Below are positions 1 through 12,104 of a stretch of DNA of 64,000 bases, piece after piece. Every line of letters starts with the position of its first letter. Position 1 is the stretch's first letter. The stretch comes from Leucocoprinus leucothites. Taxonomy: Eukaryota > Basidiomycota > Agaricomycetes > Agaricales > Agaricaceae. The notes beneath the pieces are model-generated. The model saw only the letters and a program-made list of their open reading frames with translations. It had not been told where the DNA came from and made no database searches. Position numbers and translations under genes: made by a program. The stretch covers positions 1,860,001 to 1,924,000 of the forward strand of contig JAACJO010000005.1 of assembly GCA_013368445.1 (NCBI GenBank). Reading direction: 5' to 3'.

Positions 1-778
1 GAGGCAAACGGAAGATTGACTAATTTCATGTATAGAATGAGGTCTGTACGGAATGTATGTAACGAAATACGAGCCCCAACGCTATGTGTATCTGAGAGAG
101 AAATCAGTATGGACGTTGAAAGAAAAGACGTAGACGACAAGCGGGTCAGAGATTCGATGCATTTCAACAAGCACTTCACCCGCCTCCCTTTTGTACACAA
201 GGAGACTTTGGTATGGGCAAAGGGCATTCATGTCCGCCCATCGACAGATTTTCATCCTAAAAGCGCAACAAGACAGATGCTCACCTATATCGCCGCAGAG
301 TGTGAACAAAGGCTTAATAAGTAAAAAGAGAAGTGGTCAGTATCATATCGGAAGGCAAAACGCGAAAATCGAAGGTATGGATCAGACAAGGCTGAAATCA
401 ATAAAGCATTCGTCACTTTGCGCTGAGCGCTCGGAATGTGGTAAAGTATGGTATATAATTGGATCATCACTACAAATAAAGAGGGAATGTAATGCTCACC
501 TGTTAAACTTATTGCAGCTGGAAGGATGAAGAACAAGAGGGAATAAAGAACGAAGCAAGAAGAAAACTCGCGAGAGTGCCAGAAAAATTTGATGGGCGTG
601 CACGTGATACGGCTAGTTATCTTTTCCAAAGATTAGATAGTGTGTCACCAATCATTTCCACCACTACTTACAAAGAGGGAATGAACAGCCCTTGCATTCA
701 AATCTTTCCTTCCCCCAATCCACCTCTTCCGCAATCCATATAGGCGTAACCAAGAAATAATCACCGCACCACTCCACG
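1..778. other. Left edge, no confident gene; FES1 upstream region
   Basis: Short open frames exist on both strands, but none has a recognisable domain or an ATG-led exon chain I can defend. A minus-strand series of short frames (about 80-630) could be spliced into a small protein, but the composition is unconvincing. Positions 600-778 are the probable promoter and 5' UTR of the FES1-like gene and contain an E-box at 601-606. Confidence 0.4.
601..606. promoter_or_regulatory. E-box CACGTG upstream of FES1-like gene
   Basis: CACGTG followed by AT, so the reverse strand reads ATCACGTG, the extended RTCACGTG form bound by Cbf1-type bHLH factors. It lies about 170 bp upstream of the FES1 ATG. The same extended form recurs at 9126, 50019 and 54653. 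Function is inferred from motif and position only. Confidence 0.4.
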
Positions 779-2239
779 ATGCAGTCACTCCTCCGTTGGT
801 CGATAGAAAACTCAACGCCACAAGATGGTGCTCCAAGCGACAGACCTCCTGTATCAAATCAAAAGTTGGATCCCGGAATTATTGATATGATTCTTGGGAG
901 ACCCGACGCGGAACAGATGAAAGAGGATGTTGCTACTGCGACTGATACAAGCAAGAGCGAAGATGAGAGATTGGCTGCACTGGATCATCTAGAGATGGTG
1001 AGCTTGGCTTCTCGAGTTCTGATATCAGCTCATATTCATGTCGTTTGTGTTGTGACACTAGCTTGTTGAACAAATTGATAATGCGAATGGTGAGATTAAT
1101 GTATACCACAGTTGCGATTGACGAGTATTTATGGAGGACTTGGCAGACTTGCAAAAGCTGAAGCTTTGGGAGCCGTTGGTATCACTACTTGATTCAACAG
1201 AGTCCTCTACGGAGATCAAAGTACAGATTCTCTGGGTCATAGGCACTGCTATACAAAACAACCCTCAAGCACAGGATGTGGTACGTTCACAGTTCTCCGA
1301 GCTGGAATGGCGAGCTCTGATCTCATTCCTTGGTCGTTAGTATCTTGCGTGTAGTCCTCTATCAACGCTCCTCGGGTTCCTCGTGCCTTCTCCGTCTTCA
1401 ACTTTGGCAGCTAGGGCGAAGGCTCTCTATACACTCTCGGGCTTGCTCAAGCACAACGCCCCAGCTGTCAAGGAACTAGACAAACCGGGGATCAACGGCT
1501 GGAGAATATTGCGAGAAGCCTTACAAGGTATCTTTTTCTGGTCTTCTTGTATTCGTCCTCGTTCTCAATTATCTGTAGACCCTGAAATATCAGTCCGCAG
1601 AAAGACAGTGTTCCTCCTCAATGCTCTCATTTTACCAGCAACCCCGACTCCAGCAGCGACCCAACACAATCCACCTCTGCTCATTGGCTCGCAATCACAA
1701 TCTACTGTTGTGGAGGGTTTGACTACAATCAATGCTCCATCAGCCACCTCGGTAACCAGCGTTGGCCCCGATTTACATACAGTCGACGAACCGAATGCCA
1801 ATAGTCCAGACCCAATCCATGCAAATTCGCACTCGGCCCATTTGCAAAATCCATCCAGAAGTGATACCTCAAGGATTGCGCTTGAGGCTTTTGGGAGATA
1901 TGATATTGTAGATGCTATCGTTCTGGCTGTGACGAGCCCATTACCTTATGGGGAGGATGGAGAAAATGATAAACCCGATGCTGACTTTGAAGAAAAAGCG
2001 GTCCAGTAAGTCGTCTTTGTTACTGTACTATGATCAAGCTTTGATGAAGTGACGATCGTTGCAGACTACTGTATACCTATGGCGTGTCATGCCAAGGATC
2101 ATTTACCGCGAAGGAGAAGGAAGCTCTTACACAGTGGATTGAGAAGGAGAAAACAGAGAGCGGTGGTATCTCTCAACTGTCCGAACGCTTGAATCTTTCT
2201 CAAACCGAACTAGTCGCTCTGGTTCGGCGATTAGGGTGA
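779..2239 (+). CDS. FES1: Hsp70 nucleotide exchange factor FES1 (six exons)
   Basis: Armadillo-type nucleotide exchange factor that releases ADP from cytosolic Hsp70 and so helps protein folding and clearance. The N-terminus (MQSLLRWSIENS), an ALDHLEM segment, LWEPLV and a GTAIQNNPQAQDV stretch match the Fes1/HspBP1 family. Exons fit 779-997, 1062-1089, 1126-1280, 1341-1527, 1579-2005 and 2065-2239; they sum to 396 codons plus stop with the frame kept throughout. Yeast Fes1 has 290 residues; the extra length is a Ser/Thr/Pro-rich insert encoded around 1650-1870. The second exon is only 28 nt. The C-terminus has a predicted helical LSERLNLSQTELVALVRRLG segment. The ATG at 779 is the first that gives the family N-terminus. 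Confidence 0.9.
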
Positions 2240-3753
2240 TACACGAACGGGATGCTTGATATGATGACTGCATTACTACTATCATAAGCTCCGTGTAATA
2301 CTTTTTTAAAAAATTTTTTTTACGAGGCTCGCTTTAAGTCCATAGAGTAATTTGTTGCTTGACGACAGAATCGCGGTCGTTGAGTTTTCTAGTTGTCATC
2401 ACTGATCCATGATACTTCGATCAAGACGAGTATCTTTAACACTGGAGGTAGATGTATACTGGGAAAAAGGAAGCAGACGAGAAGGTCATGGAGAAGCATG
2501 TTAATGTATTTTTGCGACGTTGATATGGGCGTGGGATCCACAGGGCGTCCGTTGACAACGACCCGGGAGAGATTTTCCGAGGAATCAGACAGAGTTGGCT
2601 CTGTACTGTCACTGGTTTGCAAGGTCAGAGAACGCCGTTGACGTCCCCAGTGGTGCCATACTGACTTCTAGGGCCTGCAGGCTGGAACAGCGACCGCCTC
2701 CTTGAAGGGTCCACCGACTAGACACTGGTTGTTTGGTCAGATACCTCGCCATTCTTTTGACATAAATATTGGTACGTGAAGAAAATTTTGGTGCGTTCTG
2801 ATACCGTACAAAGTTGACACGAGAGATGCACAGGTCCCAGGAGATATTATACTGTGCATTCATTATGCCGCGTCGGCCACCCCCAAGCTCACTGCGTCTT
2901 GTTCCCGGGCCACTGCCAACCAGAAGGTATGACGAGACGCTGAATCATGAACTTGGCTGATCATTCTCATCACCTACATAGTGCGACCAAACACCCAATG
3001 CCATCTGTTCCCAGACCCACATTACTAGCGCCGTCCGCCTGTTCGCGGGGACCGAGTCCGTGTCTACGGCAGACACCGTCGACAGAGATGCTGCCGTTAG
3101 AGCTGGAATCACAGGGAGCATCGAGCCTGTCGCCGGTGAGACGAGCAGTCCCACCAGCAGCAGTACCGGCAGCAGCAGCGCGGAGAAGTTCATCACCGAA
3201 AATAGCGCGCGGGCCATGGGATCATTCCGGCTGCATCCCGCTACCGTTTGACGTGGAAAGTCTGATTACACCTCTCAAGCCAGTGGCGTTGCGGCCATGA
3301 GCACGCCGGGGCATTGATGGCAGCGGCTGGCGGTACATACTGAGAGGAGTTATGCTTACTTATTAGTGTATTCTCCTAGCGACGGCATGCTTGGTGCTTC
3401 GCCAACTATATGTAAGGAAGAGGAGAAGGGCGAGAAGGCACTCAGGGCGTGACTGTGACCGTGGGAACAGCAAGAGTAGTCCTTTGTTCGATTTTGAGAG
3501 AGATGCAGATGGATAGACAGGAAGAAGCGCATGTATAGTTAGTGTAGAAGTGGAATAAAGAGACTACAAAGGAAGCGAAGATTTGAGTGTTGCGAGGAGG
3601 AAAGGAAAGCGTGACGTGATAGAGGAGAGTGACTTGTGGCTATTCGGGCATGAAATTGCATCTCTCTCTCTCTTCCTTTCTTAACTCTTTCTCTCTGCCC
3701 ATTTCTCTTTCTTACGAGCGACGACTGATATCAGGTCAACCACTCCTTCTACC
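2240..3753. other. Intergenic region with a weak secreted-protein candidate
   Basis: No gene is firmly supported. On the plus strand a frame ending at about 2934 joins cleanly across an intron (about 2935-2982) to a frame running to about 3251. The joined product has a few cysteines, a SAVRLFAGTES segment and a Ser/Thr-rich linker (ETSSPTSSSTGSSSA). The pattern recalls the second half of a CFEM domain plus its linker, but most CFEM cysteines are absent and no signal-peptide exon or GPI tail was found. It may be a relic. The last 100 bases before 3754 are pyrimidine-rich (CT tract about 3659-3712), as is common in fungal promoters. Confidence 0.3.
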
Positions 3754-5602
3754 ATGGCCACCACTCCTCCAGATATCTCTACTCTCTCGCTCGCCTCCAC
3801 GCAACGTCTTCATGATGCTTATGATTACGACGCCAACAACTTAGCCAGGTCCCCATATCACTACAACACGTCCCAGGGCCTTAGCCAGTCTCCCTACGCC
3901 CCCCTTGCTCCCCCAGGCCAGTCTCCTCTCAAGAATAGCAAATCTACCATGCGCGCTGGCTTGCCGGCTGTATGTATTGTGTCTTGATCACTTCCGATGG
4001 CCCCTGCTCACCCTTCCCCAACAGCAATGGCTCGACAATAATTCCCCTGACAGCCGCTCTTTGTCTCCGCACAACAACTCCGATTTCTCTTCCGCTGGCG
4101 GCTCTCCCCCTATGGGCCATCTCAGTGCTCCCCCCATGCCAGCTGTCGTGCCAGCTCAAAATCTCGACGACGATATCATTCCAACTGCCATCGTTATTAA
4201 GAATATACCATTCAATGTAAAACGCGAGACTCTTCTTAGCATAATAGTCAGTGCTCCCTCCCTCTCTCTCTGGCCTGACTCATGCTGATGTCGTGTTGAT
4301 ACATTTTCTCAGGAATCCTTGTCGATTCCTACCCCTTACGCCTTCAACTACCATTTGGATCAAGCTGGCTCATTCCGTGGCTTGGCTTTCGCAAATTTCC
4401 GCCAGGCAGCTGATGCCGATGCAGTTGTCGCTGCCTTGAATGGCTTCGATGTCCAAGGCAGGAAGCTCAGGGTCGAGTATAAGAAGGTACTGCAGGCAGG
4501 AGAGAAAGAGCGCATTGAGCGGGAAAAGGCCATCCGTAGGATGCGCTCCATGCAGCTCGAGAAGGAACAGCAGGCTCAGCAGCAGACCAACCTTAACCAG
4601 CTCTATGAGGACTATGGTACTGCTTTGAACTCGGCGTTTAGCCCCCCTCGCACTTTCTCTTCGGGCTATCCAAGCCAGAACCAGTACTCTCCGCCCTCTA
4701 TGCCTACTCCCCAGTATAATCTGAGCCTCAATTCAGCTCCGGCGGTCTCCACTGTCCCACAACCACCTACCACTCCTGCTTCTGAGAAGGCGACGAACGA
4801 GCTTGATATGAATGATCCTTCCACTCTCGAGATCTATTCCAGGATCTTGTTATTCAAGGACGATCCCATGCGCGATGAACTCGCGTTCTCCAGGACATTG
4901 TCACCCAAGCAACGTAGAGTGGTCCACCTTGTTGCCCAGAAGCTTGGTGTATTCCACTACTCCGTTGGAGAGGGTGATGAGCGCTATGCGGTTGTGACCC
5001 GCATTGACCCTCAAAAGGTGTGTCAACAATTTTCTTGGGGTAGATCGGTATCCTAACTGCATTTGGTAACCTATTTGTCATTTCCATCCATCCAGCAGCA
5101 GCAACAGCAACAATCAACCCAGAGAGCCCCGCATACGCTCACCCGCACACCCTCGGCGTACCTCACGCCTACTTCGCAGATGTCTTCGGTAGCCCAGTCG
5201 TTGCGGGTTAAGAAGTCAATGCCCGATATGAAGACACTCCATTCCCAGGCGCCCCGACTCCACCCCCGCGCTTCCAATGGTAACATGCGTGAGGGCTATG
5301 CCACCATCGCTTCTCCTTCTCGCAGAATCTCGACTGGCTTCGGTTCCTTGTTTGGTAACGGAAGCCCCTTCGGAGGAAGCTCTGTTCCTCCCGTTCCGAG
5401 CCTCCCATCTTCTATCGGCCCCGGTTCCTTGAATGGAAATAGCCCTGGTGGTCATGAATCCCTGAGCAACGTTGTTCGTCAACCTCGGGGGCCTGGTGTT
5501 GGAGGATTCCAACGAAGGGAGAGCAGGACTGCCCCTGGGGAAACCACTACGCAGACAAGAGGTGTGCTTGATGCTACGACTTACGAGCCTCTTGAAATCT
5601 GA
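3754..5602 (+). CDS. RRM and R3H domain RNA-binding protein, PIN4-like
   Basis: Predicted RNA-binding regulator of the yeast Pin4 type, a family linked to the G2/M transition and DNA-damage signalling. Exons 3754-3969, 4025-4246, 4313-5017 and 5096-5602 give 549 residues. An RRM spans about residues 126-207 (TAIVIKNIPFNV as RNP2, FRGLAFANFR as RNP1). An acidic-basic helix follows (KERIEREKAIRRMR), and an R3H domain lies at about 312-378 (RDELAFSRTLSPKQRRVVH). Flanks are low-complexity, with SP and SPP sites that could be proline-directed phosphosites. Exon 4 opens with a run of CAG/CAA codons encoding glutamines, so the repeat length may vary. The order RRM then R3H is diagnostic; assignment as the Pin4 orthologue is inference. 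Confidence 0.87.
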
Positions 5603-6427
5603 TGGAATGGGTGGTTTCAGGTCGTTCAGATAGTCTTACAGGAGCTGACGGGCGAGGGGATTGATGTTGTTGCATGATATAAACTCCAGGTCGTTGACAG
5701 TGCTTTCTACACTTTTGGAACGTTGTTGCTCCCTGTTTTGGTATATTCTGTATACTCGCCCATCGGTTATTTCACCCTCACTATCTTTCTCTATCTGGGT
5801 GTCCGTTTCAACATATGTCGCTCAGTTCCAGAAAGGCAGTCTTTCTTTAATGTTCATGTTTCTATATCTTCGTCCTTGTGTCTGTGTTGTCCCTCTCCTT
5901 CTTGTCCCATCATCTTACTGGAATCATTCAGCAAAAGTCTCCCATACTATACATTCCGCTGCTTGTTAAATCTATGCTCGTTTTTACTAGCTTCTCCAAT
6001 TCGCACATTCCTTTTACTTTTTCCATTTACTACTATCAAAAACTCAAATCATGGCTCGTGTGTATATACTGAAATGGTTTCTTTCCAAGTTCTGATTCTT
6101 GATCCCAGCATTTCACGAAGTGATGATTGATTCAGTCACGTAGATTTTTTTCTTCTTCGTTGTAATATCGTTTTGTTATCGCTTTCAACAAAGATACCCG
6201 TTACCGGCTGTCCACCATCTTGATGAGCTCCAACTTAGTGGTAAATACCCACTGGTCCAAGTCGTTAAACACATTCCTCCAGCCAATCAGCGCCTCAGCT
6301 TAAGATCAATTTCAAAAACCGGCAATTTCCCAAAAATAGATTGCAAACAAGTCGCGTTCGACAGGATTCCGAAAAGCTCGACACCTGGTTGATCGTTTCT
6401 CTGACGTTCCACCACTGCTTGAGTGCT
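5603..6427. other. Intergenic region, 3' UTR and EndoG promoter
   Basis: AT- and pyrimidine-rich sequence. Open frames here encode hydrophobic low-complexity peptides typical of untranslated T-rich DNA. A frame open from 6341 begins with TTG, not ATG, so the EndoG start is placed at 6428. No RNA gene or repeat was recognised. Confidence 0.5.
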
Positions 6428-7902
6428 ATGCCCGGGTCTGCTGTTGTACATGCGGCTGTATTCACAGCTGGAGCACTTCTCGGAGGAGGTATAGCTGCTG
6501 CAGTGACCTCGAGGAAGAACCAGCAACAGCCCGTACTTCCTACCCGACCTGCTCCTCCCGTTCCTGTATCCCCACCACAACAGCCAAGCGCGCCAGCTAT
6601 TCACATTGGGAAGACTGGAACGCCGGCTTTGGTCGAGAGCCAGGAGCTCATTGTTTCTCCTGTTTTGAAATATGGTAACCCCGGTGAGCTTCTCTCCCGT
6701 TTTCGTTTTGACGAGTGTGGTATGCTGATTGTTTGAATTTGAACTTGGATGTCGGGGATGGTGGGGTGTAGGTCCTGTGTCGGATTTGATTCAAAGACAG
6801 GCGTATGTTGCTGCGTATGATAGAAGGTTGCGGCATCCCGCTTGGGTGTGTTTCCTTGTCTTCGTTTTTGTTTTATTCTTCCATGTTGATATAATTTTTA
6901 GACTGCTGAGCATCTTACGCTTGCATCCTTGGGCAAGTCGCGCGTGGCACCTCCGGAAGAAGGTTCTGGTGGTGATAGGATGAACTCGGCTTTCAAGGAG
7001 GATGAATCACTACCTGTGATGTTCCGCTCAACGTTGTCGGATTACTTTAGGAGTGGGTATGACCGGGGACATATGTAAGTGTTGGCTTATGGGATGGCTT
7101 GATCAGGGGGAAACTCATGGATTTTCTTAGGGTTCCTGCTGCAGATGCTAAGATCTCACAGGTTTGTGCTGTCTAGCCTTGAGTGTTATTGGAAGCTAAT
7201 ACTGGCATCAGGAAGCTATGAACGAGACGTTCTTTTTGTCTAATATTGCTCCTCAAGTTGGAGACGGATTCAACCGGCATTGTAAGTGAACAAGACGTGT
7301 TCTGATTTGATCTCAGCTCAGAAATTTTATGCCGCGTAGATTGGGCTTACCTCGAAGACTGGTGTCGTCGTTTGACTGGTACTTTCCAGGACGTGTACGT
7401 CTTCACTGTACCACTATATCTTCCAAAAAGGAGACCGATGGCAAATGGCGTGTGGTATGTATTCTTTGACAATGAATGATTGGTTCCGTTGCTCAGAAGT
7501 TTATTTAGACGCATGAAGTGATTGGGAACCCGCCCAGTGTCGCTGTACCCACTCATTTCGCAAAAGTTGTTCTGGCATCCAAGCCTTCGTCCCCCCTGAC
7601 TCCTGAGAAGCTTGAGGTATCCACTGGAGCGTTCGTTCTTCCCAACGCTGTGATTCCGGATGAAGCCCCTCTAACGAGCTTTGTGGTTCCTGGTATGTGG
7701 GATAGTGTGCTGACTCTTGGTCAGAATACTCATTAGCTGAATAGTGGATGCCGTGGAACGTGCTGCTGGATTGACGCTTTTCTCTGAAGAAGTCAAACTT
7801 GGCTCTAAGCATATTTGCCGGACTACGAAATGTGAAGTAATTATCAGGAGGTTCGACGATGCACGGAAGAATACCAAGAGGATTGCTGCGCCCAAATCTT
7901 AA
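6428..7902 (+). CDS. NUC1: Mitochondrial DNA/RNA non-specific endonuclease (EndoG/Nuc1)
   Basis: Mg-dependent sugar non-specific nuclease of the EndoG family, normally inside mitochondria, with roles in mtDNA metabolism, paternal or debris DNA removal and cell death. The DRGH active-site motif is intact (SGYDRGHMVPAADAK), and the conserved NETFFLSNIAPQ segment with the Mg-binding Asn follows. The N-terminus has a hydrophobic, small-residue stretch (VFTAGALLGGGIAAAV) as in Nuc1, then a Pro-rich linker. At least seven exons are needed; clear junctions include an intron just after 6685 and short ones around 7076, 7160 and 7286. Length is about 330 residues, normal for the family. The first ATG in the frame is at 6428. 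It converges on mL46 with 126 bp between stop codons. Confidence 0.9.
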
Positions 7903-7974
7903 TAGATTCATCTGATCCTTGCTATAATATCCACCCATAAATCTACAGCTCTAATATATGATGGATAATATTAA

Positions 7975-7993
7975 GTGTGTGTGTGTGTGTGTG
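7975..7993. repeat. (GT)n microsatellite
   Basis: Nineteen bases of perfect GT dinucleotide between the convergent 3' ends of EndoG and mL46. It probably lies in untranslated sequence and is likely length-variable. Confidence 0.9.
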
Positions 7994-8028
7994 AACCAGT
8001 ATTAAGCGAGTAAGTAGTGCAAAGCACA

Positions 8029-9058
8029 CTAAAAATCCGAAAGCATATCCTTGACATTCTCCCAGTACTCCTTGTCAACCTGTTGCTCGATCTCTTGTTT
8101 CGTTAGCCAGGCAAAGTCTTGAATACTCTCCGCTGGGGCAACTTGACCAGCCATGATATGACCCTTGTAGAAGAAGATGACGTGCTGTAGAGTGTGAGCA
8201 ATTGGGAGTGGAAACAACAGATAAATACATACCTCGGGGGAACTGGTGTCGACCTGAGGTGGTTTGTATACGCCAATAGGATTTCGGCTAACAATCCAGG
8301 TATCCATCTTTTCGCCACACTCGGCCTGTAGTTGTTTTCGGCAGCCTAGGGGGACGGCAATCAATAACATAAGAACATTTATTCTGTAGGCTCTGCTCAC
8401 CTGGTACAAGAAATCACTCTTCTCTACACCTCCTTGAGGGAACCTCCACACGTCCTTTCCATTCTCTTTTGATTTAAGCAAAAGATACAGGTTACGTTCG
8501 CCTGCCCGGTCAAGACTCTTAGTATCCCCAGATTTGTCCGAAGCGTGTACTCTTGGGGTTAGAGGTTCCCCTTCACCTTCCTGCTGAGCCAACACTTTGA
8601 CAGCTGCTTTGTCGGCTTCGGCTTTTACTGGATCCTGCCATTCTTCTTGAACAAAACCAGAACCGAATGCGGCCTTCTCACGCTCCTTCTCTTCAAGGTT
8701 AAACCGAGTCTCTAGAAGTGAGCCTTGTTTGAAATAAAAGTCGTAAGGGAATGGTTGGTGGAGGGCGCGTCGGATTCGGGCTTGGTAGGCGTGGTATGCT
8801 TGTTCAAAGGGTGTTAATGGACGGGTGAGGATGGGAGAGCGGTTGAGAATGATGGCTGTTGAGAGTCGAGGTTTGGTGGACTTTTTGGGAGTGATAGGTT
8901 GTGGTGGCGGGGATGAGGCACCTACACTTGTTGAGGGCTGGGCCTCTGTTGCGAGTGTCCGACATAGCGGAATGTGTCTCACTGTGATTATTGGTCAGTC
9001 AGAGTTCTTGTGCATAGTTTAAAGACTTACAAGAAGAGATAGCGTGTCGTCTGAACAT
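8029..9058 (-). CDS. MRPL17: Mitochondrial large ribosomal subunit protein mL46
   Basis: Component of the mitoribosomal large subunit with a Nudix-like fold (human MRPL46, yeast Mrpl17). The first exon encodes a basic presequence (MFRRHAISS), joined across an intron (about 8985-9030) to RHIPLCRTLATEA, a typical mitochondrial targeting signal. The body shows LTPFEQAYHAYQARIRRAL, a charged helix, a LYLLLKSKENGKDVWRFPQG strand and turn, and GHIMAGQ near the end. The long open frame near 8982 starts with GTG, so an upstream exon is required. In-frame ATGs also exist at 9079 and further upstream, but starting at 9058 gives the better targeting peptide. It is divergently transcribed from the V-ATPase H gene. 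Confidence 0.88.
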
Positions 9059-9125
9059 CCTCACTTCACCGACCAGCATGTATACCGACGCGCCGAATTT
9101 TGCCAATGCTTCCATTTCGCGGCAT

Positions 9126-9131
9126 CACGTG
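9126..9131. promoter_or_regulatory. Extended E-box in mL46 / V-ATPase H divergent promoter
   Basis: The core CACGTG lies inside the imperfect palindrome ATCACGTGTGAT. It sits 68 bp from the mL46 ATG and 88 bp from the VMA13 ATG, so it could serve both genes. It matches the Cbf1 consensus RTCACRTG and half of the animal CLEAR element. Binding is inferred. Confidence 0.5.
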
Positions 9132-9218
9132 TGATCGTGCGAAACTCCTTCCCTATCCATTCAGCTTCCGTCACTTGAATCGAGCACTCTGTCGAGCTCA
9201 AGCGACCTCGAACCAACC

Positions 9219-11068
9219 ATGTCAGTCACATTGGTAGCCAATCCGTATCTCGATGAGAATTCAACCAAGATACGCAACAAGAATGTTCCTTGGGATGTGC
9301 GTCGTTGCTGGGACATATGCGCAGTGAACGAGTGTAGCTGATAGTACCCTATACATAGGCATACCAACGCGCGGACCTGATCACTCTCGAGGAGCTTGGT
9401 CTGATCAAGAAAGTTGACCGTCAGCCCCGTGCACGCGTTGAATCTGTTCTCCTTTCTGAGGGAAGCACATACGCCCAATTATACCTCGGTCTATTGAAGA
9501 AAGTCGTTCGGAGTGATACCCAACAATGTCTACTCGTATGGATTGCCGATGCCTTGACTGGTGAGTATGGATCCGCGATCGGGGGGACTTGGATTAGTCG
9601 CTGATGAGCTGGATAGACCACGAGGAACGTATACCGTTGTTCACGAGGACGCACCAATTCGATCCAGATTTGCCATATCTCCCATTATTGAAGTGTGCCA
9701 TTTCCCTTTTCGGTCTTATTCTCGGCGACTGAGAACTTGTTAGATGCCTCGATGCCCAAGACGAATTCATTCAGTTAAAGGCAGCACAAATTTTAATCGT
9801 GCTTCTGAGGTTAGCTGTCGCCACCTTCTGGTTGCCTCACGCTCATGCAGATTAGTGTTGAAGAGACTAGCGCTTTGCAGCAACATTTGCAGCCGTTCTT
9901 GCAAACTCTTGCCCAGTTTGTTACGAACTCGGCACAGCATAAGCGTGATATTGGTGTTCAGTGTCTAGAATCTCTATTAGCAAGGCAGGAAGTTCGCCAA
10001 GCGGTCTGGGCTAATTCAGCTATTATACCAGGGTATGTGCATGAGCCTACCTCTCTTATCTCTATGTTTCATGTTCTAACCTAGGCTCCTCGACATCTTG
10101 ACCAACTCCCCTGGATCTCAAATGAGTTATCAAGTGTCATTCTGCTTCTGGCTGTTAACATTCGAGCAAAACGTTGCTCAGCAACTCGACAAGTATGTTT
10201 TAATGCGTCTAAAATGTCAAAACACAATAAACTGATCGTATCCTAGAAAATACGATGTTATTCCCGTACTTGTCGAAACTGCTAAGACGGCAGTGAAAGA
10301 GAAAGTGATACGCGTCATCGTCGCTGCATTCCGAGTACGGTCGTTTCCTCTCCCGTCTTTATTCAACCAATAGATCTTATTTTCAGAACCTCGTCACGAA
10401 AGCACCATCCGCCAACCTCCCTGCTATGCTTGTCGCGCAACTTTTACCGTTCGCCAAGAACCTTTCGCAGCGCAAATGGTTCGATGAGGATATCATAGAA
10501 GACGTCCAATTCCTAAAAGAGGAGCTCACTACTCATTTCCAGAATCTAACGTACGTGGACTCGTCCATGATATCATTCCTTATTGAACTTCATTGGGCGT
10601 TTAGAACGTACGATGAGTACACTTCGGAGCTGGCGTCAGGACATCTGTCATGGACCCCTGTCCATGAATCAGACGATTTCTGGAAGGAAAACGCTACCAG
10701 GCTAAACGAGAAGGACTACGAACAACTGAAGTTCGTTTCCTAGATTGGTCTTTACATCAGAATCAAGCTCATTAGCATTGCCCAGGCTTCTGATTCACAT
10801 CCTGCAGACTGCCACGGACCCGAACACCCTGGTAATTGCAGCAAACGACGTCGGTCAATATGTCAAACATTACGATCGCGGCAAGAAGTAAGTCGCCTAT
10901 GGTTTTTCACCTAGTCCCTGATACGAGCAGTTCCTCTCCAGGTTTGTCACGGACTTGGGTGGCAAAGCGCGTGTGATGGAATTGATGACACACTCAAACC
11001 CCGATGTGAGGTATCGAGCGCTCTTGTCTGTTCAGCAGCTAGTCAGCCAGCCTTGGGTAGCTGCGTGA
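9219..11068 (+). CDS. VMA13: V-type proton ATPase subunit H
   Basis: Regulatory V1 subunit that couples V1 to Vo and silences free V1; it acts on the vacuolar membrane. The N-terminus (MSVTLVANPYLDENSTKIR), the EELGLIKKVD segment and the stretch QVSFCFWLLTFE are family hallmarks. The C-terminal armadillo repeats include KWFDEDIIEDVQFLKEEL, SWTPVHESDDFWKEN and RYRALLSVQQLV. About eleven exons are separated by introns of 45-60 nt; for example the first intron after VPWD ends at the AG before AYQRADL. Length is about 440 residues, as in other fungi. The window also encodes its partner subunit A (47568-49940). No motif is missing in the parts I could join. Confidence 0.93.
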
Positions 11069-11472
11069 CGATTGGTTTTTTTGTAGTACACTAAGCACGC
11101 TTGGCTCACTTAATAGATCAATCACTGCAGATATGGTTTCCGGTGACGGTGCAGAAACGTTCACGTCTCGTATTGCTTGGCTGGGCTGTGCTTTGCCCTA
11201 ACTCCATCCCTATATATCAGCATTTGATCCACATTGGCTATCATAGCGATTATGACTTGGGATCGGTTCCTTGTTGAAGCTTTCAATCAAGCTTAGCGTA
11301 TAACATGGTGATCTTCCGCTTGTGGATCAAAGGGATGACTAAGAAGGGGCCAGCAGAAATCAGCTGGGCTTTTCTTGGACTGAATGAAAGAATCTTTTTA
11401 GGTGGACTAACTTACCGCCCTTACTAGGACTACAAGGAAGATCGCGTGAGTCACTTGACGAAAAATAACATG

Positions 11473-11520
11473 ATGAGGAAGTATGTGTGGGAGGGGCTGC
11501 AAGTGAGTTGATTTTGGTTT
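11473..11520 (+). repeat. Diverged repeat, copy 1
   Basis: Begins ATGAGGAAGTATGTGTGGGA and ends near GAGTTGATTTT. It aligns by eye with 12058-12104, with most positions identical and a few small gaps. In one frame it reads MRKYVWEGLQ, against MRRYMWAAAG in copy 2. No family recognised. Confidence 0.4.
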
Positions 11521-12057
11521 TTCCCGTACCCGGCACATGCCTCGATCGAGAGGATCGAGCATTCGTGCCTTATTTGCACCCTCATTCAGCGCCATGTCCA
11601 TTGTCTATATGAGGTTTCAGATCTCACTATTCACTGATAGTCTCACATTACCCATAGAGGGGCCTATAAAGCTGCTATCACATATATTTCCTTTTACTAG
11701 GCCATCACCACCAAAGTCCTACCAGAGCAATCATGACATGGGCTCCACCAGTCCTCGACATATTTGAAGGCGCCTGTCGAGGATCATTTTGTCGCGGTAC
11801 CTAGTTTATCCGCTTAAGCCTGTGGAATTCAGTATACAACAATATGTTCTACCGCCTTCTCCCCACTAAATTCCGCTTCTTCCTCAATTACCCTAGGCTA
11901 ATGAAAGGATTCGATAAGGATGGAACAAAAGAGCATAATTGGGCATTCATGATAGACGCATCAGAATTATTTCCGCGTCAACCGTGTCATAATAATACAA
12001 GGAAGGCCGCCTGAAGCAAGATTTTCACTTGAGGAGAAGTTAGAAGCGGATGGCGCA

Positions 12058-12104
12058 ATGAGGAGATATATGTGGGCAGCAGCAGGTGGCTTGATTTTCA
12101 TCCA
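12058..12104 (+). repeat. Diverged repeat, copy 2
   Basis: Begins ATGAGGAGATATATGTGGGC and ends near GGCTTGATTTT. An open frame of about 40 codons spans this copy, while copy 1 runs into a stop, so copy 2 may be the less decayed one. Confidence 0.4.

Noticed and set aside
1..630. Possible spliced minus-strand gene at the left edge
   Set aside because: Short frames with plausible donor and acceptor sites exist, but there is no recognisable domain, no clear start and no way to see beyond the edge.
2945..3217. Minus-strand frame with a signal-peptide-like start
   Set aside because: The hydrophobic start (ALLLPVLLLVGLLV) is the complement of Ser/Gly/Ala-rich plus-strand codons. No supporting downstream exons.
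5661..6130. Hydrophobic frames between PIN4-like and EndoG
   Set aside because: Composition typical of T-rich untranslated DNA; no conserved motif or splice-supported continuation.
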